From positions 248,001-312,000 of the forward strand of contig NZ_VTRU01000002.1 of assembly GCF_008274625.1 (NCBI RefSeq): a DNA stretch of 64,000 nt. Direction: 5' to 3'. The stretch is from Chryseobacterium panacisoli (GTDB lineage Bacteria; Bacteroidota; Bacteroidia; Flavobacteriales; Weeksellaceae). Shown here piece after piece: positions 1-8,244 of this stretch. Numbering within the stretch: the first letter of the stretch is position 1; every line of letters starts with the position of its first letter. The translations under genes and the position numbers were made by a program. The notes beneath the pieces are model-generated. The model saw only the letters and a list, made by a program, of their open reading frames with translations. It ran no database searches and was not told the origin of the DNA.

Positions 1-1
1 A

Positions 2-658
2 CCGCATTGCTGGGCCAATTACAGATGCAAAAACAGGAAAACCCACGAAATCACGATACAGTTTAATCAGGATTTCTTTCAACAGTCACTGATGGAGAAA
101 AATATTCTGAAACCCATCAACAATCTGATGAAAGATTCTATCAGAGGAATTCTTTTTTCTTCAGAAACTGCTGAGAAACTAAAAGATTCGTTTCTCAATC
201 TTTCAAAGATGAGCAGCTTTGAATCATTCATAGAAATTATGAAAATTCTGAATGAACTGGCTGTTGCAGAAAACAAGACACTTTTGTCTTCCTATAGTAT
301 TGAGCTTGAAACCTTTGCTGATAATGATAAAATGAAGGTAGTTCATGATTTTGTACATAAGAATTTTGAAAATAAAATAACGCTGGACAAAGTAGCCTCC
401 TTGGTGAATATGAGCAATGTAACCTTCAACAGATTTATTAAAAAAAGAACCGGAAAGACTTTCATTAATTATCTGAATGAAATAAGAATCAGCTATGCTG
501 CACGCTGGCTGATGGAAAAGAACCTTACCGTTTTTGAGATCGCTTTTGAAGCAGGGTTTAACAATATTGCGAACTTCAATAAGGTATTTAAGTCAATTAA
601 AAAAACAACTCCCACTGAATTTAAAGAACAATTCAAAGGAGTGAAAAAAATCGAATAA
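2..658 (+). CDS. AraC-family transcriptional regulator (5' end cut by window)
   Basis: The reading frame is open from the first bases, so the gene starts before the window; the Met codon at 92 is internal. The C-terminal ~100 residues (about 340-645) form a double helix-turn-helix of the AraC/XylS type: a first helix pair around TLDKVASLVNMSNVTFNRF, then the family signature ending FEAGFNNIANFNKVFKSIK, then TPTEF. What is visible of the N-terminal part looks like the cupin-type effector domain common in Bacteroidota AraC proteins. It lies directly upstream of the N-glycan utilisation locus on the same strand and could be its sugar-responsive regulator, but a hairpin and 376 bp separate it from the susC gene. 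That role is inferred from position only. Confidence 0.85.
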   Translation, partial: PHCWANYRCKNRKTHEITIQFNQDFFQQSLMEKNILKPINNLMKDSIRGILFSSETAEKLKDSFLNLSKMSSFESFIEIMKILNELAVAENKTLLSSYSIELETFADNDKMKVVHDFVHKNFENKITLDKVASLVNMSNVTFNRFIKKRTGKTFINYLNEIRISYAARWLMEKNLTVFEIAFEAGFNNIANFNKVFKSIKKTTPTEFKEQFKGVKKIE

Positions 659-697
659 TATTCATTTTTTCTGCATTATCAGTTCAAAATAAGACAC

Positions 698-723
698 AAA
701 ACCGGGTAGTTATATTCGGTTTT
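698..723 (+). terminator. Intrinsic terminator after AraC gene
   Basis: A 7-bp stem (aaaaccg / cggtttt) with a 12-nt loop is followed by an A/T-rich, U-rich tail, 40 bp after the AraC stop codon. It separates the regulator transcriptionally from the downstream locus. Confidence 0.5.
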
Positions 724-882
724 ATTTTTATTATAAACGACGATAAATCCTCTTTTTTTAATAGAAATTAATAAGGTGTATTTTGTTGATATATAAAGGT
801 TTAATAGCTTTTAAATAAAATTGCTGAAAAAATAATATCGTTTTATGATAAAATAGTATTATATCAGACTGGCTACAAAATT

Positions 883-890
883 TAGATTTG
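883..890 (+). promoter_or_regulatory. Putative -7 box of the N-glycan locus promoter
   Basis: TAGATTTG matches the Bacteroidota -7 consensus TAnnTTTG, about 145 bp before the susC start. No convincing -33 TTTG was found at the usual spacing, which would fit activator-dependent transcription. The rest of the 659-1034 gap is A/T-rich and shows no gene, so the susC transcript would carry a long leader. Confidence 0.4.
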
Positions 891-1034
891 TGAATGTGAA
901 TTAAATCTTAACAAAACTTTAAATAATTTAATACATAAACGACAAAGTTTTGCTGAAAAAACAATAATTGTTTTTGTATTGAAAAATAAAGCAATGTCAT
1001 TGATTCTCAATTAAATCTAACGAATCTAAACCTT

Positions 1035-3995
1035 ATGAGAAAAGCAGTTATACCTGTTCTGTTCGTTTTTTCACTTTCTGCGAATGCACAGGAGAAAAAA
1101 TCGGCCGACACTACGAAGACAAACAGTATTGAGGAGGTCGTAGTCACCTCTTTGGGGATAAAAAGGCAGGCCCGCTCTTTGACGTATTCCAGTCAGCAGA
1201 TTGGTGGGGATGAGCTTACAGAAGTGAAAACTCCCAATCTATTAAATTCGATCAATGGAAAAGTATCCAACGTACAGATCAACAGAACCAATGGTGTAGG
1301 TAGCTCCGTAAGGGTGATTATGAGAGGTAACAAGTCTGTGAACAATACACAGCCATTGTATGTAATTGATGGTATTCCTATTATCAACGGAACAGGGAAA
1401 TCTGCAGATATAGGACAATATTCCAATATGCCGGATCCGGGAGATGTACTGAGCTCCATCAACCCTGATGATATCGAAAGCATCAACTTCCTGAAAGGCG
1501 CGTCTGCTTCTGCATTGTACGGTTCTGCCGGAGGTAACGGAGCTATTTTGATTACCACCAGAAAAGGACGTGCAGGGAAAAGTTCAATTACTTACAGTTC
1601 CAGTCTTACCGTAGACAGAGCCTATAGCCTTCCAAAACTGCAGCACAGCTATTTGTCTTACGATCCGTCTGTAGCAGGATCACAACCTGGCCAGGCTGTA
1701 GACAGCTGGGGTGCAAAAGGGTCTTCTAAGGATTATCTGAAAGACTTTCTGCAAAACGGAACGACATGGGTAAACAGCCTTTCTTTCCAGTCCGGAAATG
1801 AAAGATCAACCAGCTATTTCTCTATTGGGAATACCACCAATAAAGGAGTGATTCCAATGTCGTATTTTGATCAGTATAATGTGTCTTTTAGAAATTCAAG
1901 TAAATTTTTGGATGATAAACTGACATTGGACGCGAACTTCATTGGATCATTACAGGAAAGTAAAAACAGACAGACTCCGGGAGCTTCTTTTTCTCCTTTA
2001 ACGAGTTTATATTGGCTACCGAGAGGGGTAGATTTTGACCAATATGGAGAGAATAATTATTCTTATTTAGATAAAACAAGATTTTTGCCGGCTCAAAACT
2101 GGTGGGAAGTAAATCCAGACGGAAGCTTCAAAGGAAATCCGGTGACACAGAATCCTTACTGGATTTTAAACAGAAATCCTGTTACAGTCAGCAACAAAAA
2201 TACATACGGAGCTCTTTCATTATCTTATCAAATTAATCCTTGGTTAACGGCAAGAGTAAGAGGAAATTATAGCTGGAATATTTCAGACAGCCAGCGTGAT
2301 ATTGCCGCTTTCTCAGCACCAAGTTTATTGGCAAACGGGACTAATGGTAGAATGCTTAAAAATACCTACGAAAACACGTCTACTTATGGTGATGTTTTGT
2401 TAATCGGTAGTCCTAAAATTAGTGAGACCATCTCATTAGATTTTACCGTTGGAGGAAGTATCAATACGACAAGAAATAAAATAGGACAGATTGATAACGC
2501 TTATCTGGCGAATCCTAACCTTTTCACGATGAACAACCTTCAGTGGAATATCAACAGATCACCGGGAGACGGATATCATAATACCTATACCAATATGAAA
2601 AAGCAGGTACAGTCTGTATTTGCAAGTGCTTCAGTAGGGTATAAGAACATGTTTTATGTAGATATGACGTTCAGAAATGACTGGGATTCTACTTTAGCAT
2701 TAACAGGAAGAACTGGATTCGACTATGAATCTGTTGGGGCTAATGCTATTTTATCATCTATCTTCAAGCTTCCGGAAGTGATTAATTTCTGGAAAATAAG
2801 AGGTTCATATGCTACTGTAGGGTTAGGATTACCTACCAATATTTCCAATGCAATGCTTGAATACAATAAAGGTTATACCTATGGAGTAGATGCAGGAACT
2901 ATTGTATATCCTAAGAGTTCTTTTGCTACAGGGGCAGGTTTTGAAGCCCTGCTTCCAAGACCGGAATTGAATAAAACATTTGAAGCAGGTACAGAGTTGA
3001 GGTTGTTAAATAACAGATTAAACTTTGATATTACTTATTATAACTCGAATACAAGTAACCAATTATTAGAAACAACCGTGTTTTCAAACTTAGGAGGTTT
3101 AGCGCCGGGATCTTATTACCTGAATGCAGGGAAAATCCGAAATACAGGTTTTGAATCTTCACTTTCTTACAAGATTTTTGGAGGAGAAAAATTCGGATGG
3201 ACGGCTACTTTGAACGCTTCTGCCAACAAAAATAGAATTGTTGAGCTATTCCCGCCAAGCTTGAGTATTCCACAAGATCAGCTTTTCTCATTAACCGGAG
3301 GTGGAGATTATACAAGACTTAAACTGGGAGGTTCTTTTGGAGATCTTTACGGAATTAAATTCAAAAGAGATGATCAGGGACGTATTTTAGTGAATGAAAA
3401 AGGAGTTCCTTTAGCTGAAAATACCCCTTCTTATTTAGGAAATCCGAATCCTAAATTTATTCTTGGATTTAATAACGTATTCAATATCGGTAAATTGGGA
3501 ATCTCTTTCCTTATTGACGGTAAATTCGGAGGAAAAGTTCTTTCTCTTACAGAAAAAGCAAATGACCTGTATGGGGTAAGCCAGGCTACTGCTGATGCAA
3601 GAGATGCTGGTGGTGTAGCCATTCCAAATGCAGTATATGCACCGGGAACTCCAAATGCAGGACAGGCTTATACAGGTTTAACGAACGCAAAAGATTACTA
3701 TAAAGGAGTAGGAACTACTGAAGGATACGGAAAAGGAGTAGACGAAGCTTATCTGTACAGTGCTACCACTGTACGTTTACGTCAGGCATCCGTTTCTTAT
3801 ACCTTTGATGTGGATTCAAAATATCTGAAAAATGCAACGGTAAGTTTAGTAGGAACCAATCTGTTTTTCTTCTACAAAAAAGCACCGTTTGATCCTGAGC
3901 AGGTATCAGGAAATACACCTGGTGGGGTTGGGGTAGATTCATTCGGACTGCCAGTTACCAGATCTATCGGATTATCATTAAAAGCTAACTTCTAA
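1035..3995 (+). CDS. SusC/RagA-family TonB-linked outer-membrane transporter
   Basis: 986 residues. A signal peptide (cleavage near SANAQ) is followed almost at once by a TonB-box-like IEEVVVTSLG. Next come the SusC plug signature (LYVIDGIPI, then GASASALYGSAGGNGAILI) and a long beta-barrel ending in LKANF, with a terminal Phe as in outer-membrane proteins. The carboxypeptidase-regulatory-like domain that many SusC proteins carry before the plug is absent. The partner susD gene follows after 17 bp. By family, the pair forms a TonB-powered pedal-bin importer for large oligosaccharides. The downstream GH18/GH92/GH125/GH130 genes point to high-mannose N-glycans as cargo. Substrate is inferred; family assignment is firm. 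Confidence 0.95.
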   Translation: MRKAVIPVLFVFSLSANAQEKKSADTTKTNSIEEVVVTSLGIKRQARSLTYSSQQIGGDELTEVKTPNLLNSINGKVSNVQINRTNGVGSSVRVIMRGNKSVNNTQPLYVIDGIPIINGTGKSADIGQYSNMPDPGDVLSSINPDDIESINFLKGASASALYGSAGGNGAILITTRKGRAGKSSITYSSSLTVDRAYSLPKLQHSYLSYDPSVAGSQPGQAVDSWGAKGSSKDYLKDFLQNGTTWVNSLSFQSGNERSTSYFSIGNTTNKGVIPMSYFDQYNVSFRNSSKFLDDKLTLDANFIGSLQESKNRQTPGASFSPLTSLYWLPRGVDFDQYGENNYSYLDKTRFLPAQNWWEVNPDGSFKGNPVTQNPYWILNRNPVTVSNKNTYGALSLSYQINPWLTARVRGNYSWNISDSQRDIAAFSAPSLLANGTNGRMLKNTYENTSTYGDVLLIGSPKISETISLDFTVGGSINTTRNKIGQIDNAYLANPNLFTMNNLQWNINRSPGDGYHNTYTNMKKQVQSVFASASVGYKNMFYVDMTFRNDWDSTLALTGRTGFDYESVGANAILSSIFKLPEVINFWKIRGSYATVGLGLPTNISNAMLEYNKGYTYGVDAGTIVYPKSSFATGAGFEALLPRPELNKTFEAGTELRLLNNRLNFDITYYNSNTSNQLLETTVFSNLGGLAPGSYYLNAGKIRNTGFESSLSYKIFGGEKFGWTATLNASANKNRIVELFPPSLSIPQDQLFSLTGGGDYTRLKLGGSFGDLYGIKFKRDDQGRILVNEKGVPLAENTPSYLGNPNPKFILGFNNVFNIGKLGISFLIDGKFGGKVLSLTEKANDLYGVSQATADARDAGGVAIPNAVYAPGTPNAGQAYTGLTNAKDYYKGVGTTEGYGKGVDEAYLYSATTVRLRQASVSYTFDVDSKYLKNATVSLVGTNLFFFYKKAPFDPEQVSGNTPGGVGVDSFGLPVTRSIGLSLKANF

Positions 3996-4012
3996 CTTTT
4001 ACAATTACGAAA

Positions 4013-5638
4013 ATGAAAATCAATACTATAAAAACATTGGTATTCGGAGCTGCAGTGCTGTTTTCCGCATCAGGATGTACCAATGACTTTGATCAATATA
4101 ATCAGGAAAAGCTGGGAGGCCCTGAAAACTTTTACGCAGATTTTATTGCGGTTGTAAACCCTATGAAATCTATTCAGAGAGGGCTGCAGTCAGATTATCA
4201 GCTATATCCTAACCTGAGTGCAGATATGTACAGTGGAATGTTCAGTACAGCAACACCATTCAATGGAGGAGTCAATAATCTTACGTACTCTATGATGGAC
4301 GGATGGAACAACAGAATTATTGCCAGACAACAGGACATCTTCAACTATTCTATCATTATTGATAACGCTGCTAAAAACAACTATCAAGGCATAGATTTTA
4401 CAGGTACATTTGCCGTGAAAAAAATCCTTAAAGTGATTACGGCAGCAAGAGTGTCAGACAACCATGGTCCTGTAGTATATAGTAAATATGAAACCCCAAA
4501 TCCTAACGGAGTTACAGATTTCGATTCTCAGCAGGATGCCTACAACTATTTTATTGCCGATCTTTCTGCGGCTATTACAGATTTGCAGAAAGTCATTGCA
4601 ATGCCGGCAACAAAGAATGTGGAGGACAGATCTTCCCTGAAAAATGCTGATTTAGTATACGGTGGAAATATGGCTCAATGGGCAAAATTTGCCAATTCAT
4701 TAAAACTGAGGTTAGCCATGAGAATGAGCTATGCAGATCCTGCAAAATCAAAACAATATGCAGAAGAGGCTTTGGCTTCATCAGCAGGTTTGATTACTGA
4801 CAACGCTGACAATGCTTTGATCAGTGTAGGACAGTCAGAATTGAGCTTCATCATTTATTCATGGGGAGACTGTTTGATCGGTGCACCTTTGATGGCTTAT
4901 ATGAACGGTTATAATGATCCAAGACTTCCGGCATATGCTATTCCTGCATCTGACCCAGGTCTTCAAGGAAAATATATAGGAATACGCCAGGGAATTGATT
5001 TATTAAATGGTAAATCAACATACGGAGGATTCTCACAGCCACAGGCAAAATCTGCCAACGGAGATTATTTCTCAGGAACTGATGGTAAAATGAAATTATT
5101 CACGGCTGCAGAAACATGGTTCCTGAAAGCTGAAGCTGCTTTGAGAGGATATGCCGGAGCAGGTGATATTCAGACCAACTATACAACCGGGGTTCAGCAG
5201 TCTTTCGGAGAATGGGGGAAAAGTGCCAATGTTGCCACTTATCTTGCTGATACAACTTCTACAGAAGCACCTTATCTTGATCCGAAAAATGCGGACAATA
5301 ACATCCTTGCCGGAAACCCTCAGTTAAGTACCATCACTATCGCATGGAATAATGGGGATACCAATGAAAGAAAATTAGAAAGAATTATTACCCAAAAATG
5401 GCTTTCCCTTTATCCAAACGGACCGGAAGCGTGGGCTGAGCAGAGAAGAACTGGCTATCCGATTCTTTTTAAAGTAAGAAAAAATGACAGTGGTGGAGCA
5501 ATCAGTACAGAAGCTATGATCAGAAGAATTCCTTTCACTATTGATACCAAAACTTCATTATACAATTACCAGCAGGCATCTCAAATGTTAAACGGTCCTG
5601 ATACCGGAGGTACAAAGCTTTGGTGGGATAAGAAATAA
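4013..5638 (+). CDS. SusD/RagB-family glycan-binding lipoprotein (SusD-like_2 type)
   Basis: 541 residues, starting 17 bp after the SusC stop. The signal peptide ends in FSASGC, giving lipidation at Cys22 and surface anchoring. The body has the helical TPR-like pattern of SusD, including a WFLKAEAALRG segment and a C-terminal half with RIITQKWLSLYPNGPEAWAE, typical of the SusD/RagB nutrient-binding subgroup. It is expected to form the lid of the SusC transporter and bind the released N-glycan. No separate surface glycan-binding protein gene follows, so ligand capture may rest on this protein and on the LamG/FN3 modules of the secreted GH18 enzymes. Confidence 0.93.
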   Translation: MKINTIKTLVFGAAVLFSASGCTNDFDQYNQEKLGGPENFYADFIAVVNPMKSIQRGLQSDYQLYPNLSADMYSGMFSTATPFNGGVNNLTYSMMDGWNNRIIARQQDIFNYSIIIDNAAKNNYQGIDFTGTFAVKKILKVITAARVSDNHGPVVYSKYETPNPNGVTDFDSQQDAYNYFIADLSAAITDLQKVIAMPATKNVEDRSSLKNADLVYGGNMAQWAKFANSLKLRLAMRMSYADPAKSKQYAEEALASSAGLITDNADNALISVGQSELSFIIYSWGDCLIGAPLMAYMNGYNDPRLPAYAIPASDPGLQGKYIGIRQGIDLLNGKSTYGGFSQPQAKSANGDYFSGTDGKMKLFTAAETWFLKAEAALRGYAGAGDIQTNYTTGVQQSFGEWGKSANVATYLADTTSTEAPYLDPKNADNNILAGNPQLSTITIAWNNGDTNERKLERIITQKWLSLYPNGPEAWAEQRRTGYPILFKVRKNDSGGAISTEAMIRRIPFTIDTKTSLYNYQQASQMLNGPDTGGTKLWWDKK

Positions 5639-5812
5639 AAAATATTCAGAATCACTCATTAATAAAGAGACATCTCAACATCAGATTTTATCTGACACAT
5701 TCATTGAGGCGGGAGAATAGAGTAGAATCTCCAAAAAGTTTATAGTTTCGTTTTTTTTAGCCTGAATGAATCTTTGAGATGTTCTCTTTTATTTGGAATC
5801 TTATTTTTAAAT

Positions 5813-7114
5813 ATGGGAAAAAACAACTCCGGAATCCGTCGGATCCAGCCAATTCTCTGGATTTCCACATTATACTTTGCAATGGGAGTTCCCTTTGTAA
5901 CCATTAATGCGGTTTCAGGAATCATGTATAAAGATATGGGTGTTTCGGATTCACAGATCACATTCTGGACAGCCCTTATCCTGTTCTCCTGGACATTAAA
6001 GCCACTTTGGAGCCCGTTTCTGGAGATCTATAAAACAAAAAAATTCTTTGTTGTTTCTACTCAGTTTGCTATAGGAATTCTGTTTGCTTTGGTGGCCTTA
6101 AGTCTGCCAATGCATGATTTTTTCAAGTACAGTATTGCACTTTTTGCAGTAATCGCATTTTGTGGAGCTACCCATGATGTGGTAGCAGACGGAACGTATA
6201 TTGGTTTTCTTACCAATAAAGAACAGGCGAAATATATTGGCTGGCAGGGCGCTTTTTACAATCTTGCCAAGATTATCAGCAGTGGAGCATTAGTTTATTT
6301 TGCTGGTTTTTTAGAAAAAACAAAAGGAGTTACTCATGCCTGGATGATCATTATGGTGATCTATGCACTCCTGTTTTTTGTATTGGCTATTTACCACTAT
6401 TTCATTCTTCCAAAAGAAAACAAAGAAGAACAGAAAGATGAGAAAACGGCCGGAAATGTTCGTAAGGAATTGTTGGAAGTGATTACCTCTTTCTTTACCA
6501 AAAAGAAGATTCTATGGTGTATCCTTTTCATTATTCTTTACCGTTTCGCAGAAGGATTTGCGATCAAAATAGCACCATTGTTTTTTAAAGCTCCAAGAAT
6601 ATCAGGAGGATTAGGATTATCAACTTCTGATATCGGACTTATTTATGGAACATACGGTTCTGCAGCATTTATCTTGGGATCCGTACTGGCAGGATATTTT
6701 ATCTCAGCCCGCGGACTAAAGAAATCTTTGATCTGGCTATGCTGTGCATTTAATATTCCATTTGTGGTCTATGCATTATTAGCTCATTATCAGCCTTCAG
6801 ATCTATTGCCTGTAGGAATTGCGGTGGTAGTGGAATATTTCGGCTATGGATTTGGTTTTGTAGGGTTAATGCTCTACATGATGCAGCAGATTGCTCCAGG
6901 AAAACACAAAACAGCGCATTACGCATTTGCAACAGGAATTATGAATCTTGGTGTGATGATTCCCGGAATGTTCAGCGGGATGATCAGTGACTGGATTGGC
7001 TACAAAATGTTCTTTATCTGGGTGTTAATTGCTACCATTCCTGCATTCTTGGCCACTTTATTCGTTCCTTTCCCTTATCCGGAAAACCAGAAAGAACAAC
7101 AAATCAATTCATAA
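5813..7114 (+). CDS. MFS transporter, probable Man-GlcNAc disaccharide importer
   Basis: 433 residues from the start at 5813 (MGKNNSGIRR). An in-frame ATG at 5774 would add 13 residues with no obvious role. About 12 hydrophobic segments are visible, with a central hydrophilic loop (KENKEEQKDEKTAGN), as in major facilitator proteins of the AmpG/sugar-permease type. It lies immediately before a cytoplasmic GH130 phosphorylase gene. In Bacteroides an MFS gene next to the GH130 gene is assigned to inner-membrane uptake of Man-beta-1,4-GlcNAc, and the same role is likely here. The 174-bp gap after susD shows only a small tcagat/atctga inverted repeat near 5679-5693 and no clear promoter. Confidence 0.85.
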   Translation: MGKNNSGIRRIQPILWISTLYFAMGVPFVTINAVSGIMYKDMGVSDSQITFWTALILFSWTLKPLWSPFLEIYKTKKFFVVSTQFAIGILFALVALSLPMHDFFKYSIALFAVIAFCGATHDVVADGTYIGFLTNKEQAKYIGWQGAFYNLAKIISSGALVYFAGFLEKTKGVTHAWMIIMVIYALLFFVLAIYHYFILPKENKEEQKDEKTAGNVRKELLEVITSFFTKKKILWCILFIILYRFAEGFAIKIAPLFFKAPRISGGLGLSTSDIGLIYGTYGSAAFILGSVLAGYFISARGLKKSLIWLCCAFNIPFVVYALLAHYQPSDLLPVGIAVVVEYFGYGFGFVGLMLYMMQQIAPGKHKTAHYAFATGIMNLGVMIPGMFSGMISDWIGYKMFFIWVLIATIPAFLATLFVPFPYPENQKEQQINS

Positions 7115-7144
7115 TAATTAAAAATAAAAAGTAAAAAATACTTT

Positions 7145-8116
7145 ATGACAGCTCAATCAGTAATGATCCCTTGGCAGGATCGCCCGGAAGATTGCAATGA
7201 TATCATGTGGAGGTTTTCCGAAAACCCGATCATTAACAGATATGCGATACCAACATCCAACAGTATATTCAACAGTGCAGTAATTCCTTTTGAGGATGGA
7301 TTTGCAGGAGTATTCCGTTGTGATAACAAGGCAGTACAGATGAATATTTTTGCTGGTTTCAGTAAAGATGGAATCAACTGGGACATCAATCATGATCCTA
7401 TTGAAATGCAGGCAGGAAATACGGAGATGATTGAATCCGATTACAAATATGATCCCCGCGTAACGTTTATAGAAGACCGCTACTGGATTACATGGTGCAA
7501 CGGATACAACGGTCCAACCATCGGAATTGGATATACTTTTGATTTTAAAGAATTTTTTCAGTGCGAAAATGCATTCCTTCCATTCAACAGAAACGGAGTT
7601 TTGTTTCCTGAAAAAATCAACGGTAAATATGCCATGCTGAGCCGTCCGAGTGATAACGGACACACGCCTTTCGGAGATATTTATATCAGCTATAGCCCTG
7701 ATATGAAGTACTGGGGAGAGCACCGCTGCGTGATGAAAGTAACGCCTTTCGAAGACAGTGCATGGCAATGTACAAAAATAGGAGGAGGACCCGTTCCTAT
7801 CAAAACAGAAGAAGGATGGCTGCTTTTCTATCATGGAGTGATCAATACCTGCAGAGGATTCAGATATTCAATGGGAGCAGCTTTGCTGGACCTTGAAGAT
7901 CCTACAAAAGTATTGTACAGAACGAAGCCTTATCTGTTGGCTCCGGCTGAATTGTATGAACTGACAGGAGATGTACCGAATGTGGTTTTCCCTTGTGCAG
8001 CGCTCACGGAAGGAGACAAAGTAACAGTATATTATGGTGCCGCTGATACTGTAGTTGCTATTGCCTTTGGATATATCTCAGAAATCATTGATTTTATGAA
8101 AAAGAATTCAATTTAA
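7145..8116 (+). CDS. GH130 beta-1,4-mannosyl-N-acetylglucosamine phosphorylase
   Basis: 323 residues with no signal peptide, so cytoplasmic. A five-bladed beta-propeller GH130 pattern is clear. The motif [10 protein letters not shown] carries the expected catalytic Asp (D103; D104 in the characterised UhgbMP/BT1033-type enzymes, as I recall), followed by [12 protein letters not shown] and KIGGGPVPI with phosphate-binding positions. The reaction is Man-beta-1,4-GlcNAc + phosphate -> alpha-Man-1-phosphate + GlcNAc. This is the last linkage left after endo-cleavage within the chitobiose core and removal of all alpha-mannose, so it completes the pathway encoded by the neighbours. The GH130_2-like subgroup is inferred from motif and context; a beta-mannan-type GH130 is less likely. 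Confidence 0.9.
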   Translation: MTAQSVMIPWQDRPEDCNDIMWRFSENPIINRYAIPTSNSIFNSAVIPFEDGFAGVFRCDNKAVQMNIFAGFSKDGINWDINHDPIEMQAGNTEMIESDYKYDPRVTFIEDRYWITWCNGYNGPTIGIGYTFDFKEFFQCENAFLPFNRNGVLFPEKINGKYAMLSRPSDNGHTPFGDIYISYSPDMKYWGEHRCVMKVTPFEDSAWQCTKIGGGPVPIKTEEGWLLFYHGVINTCRGFRYSMGAALLDLEDPTKVLYRTKPYLLAPAELYELTGDVPNVVFPCAALTEGDKVTVYYGAADTVVAIAFGYISEIIDFMKKNSI

Positions 8117-8244
8117 TACAGTAATATAAAGTTTAGGAAAATAGGTTAATCATCTTAATTTTCCCTTTTTCTGGGAATTTTATAATGGTTTTCCTATTTT
8201 TAAACCAACTTTTAAACAAAAAAATCTCCGATACCTCTCTTATC

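Noticed and set aside
5774..5812. Upstream ATG for the MFS gene
   Set aside because: Adds 13 residues before a natural start at 5813 with no family support; cannot be fully excluded.
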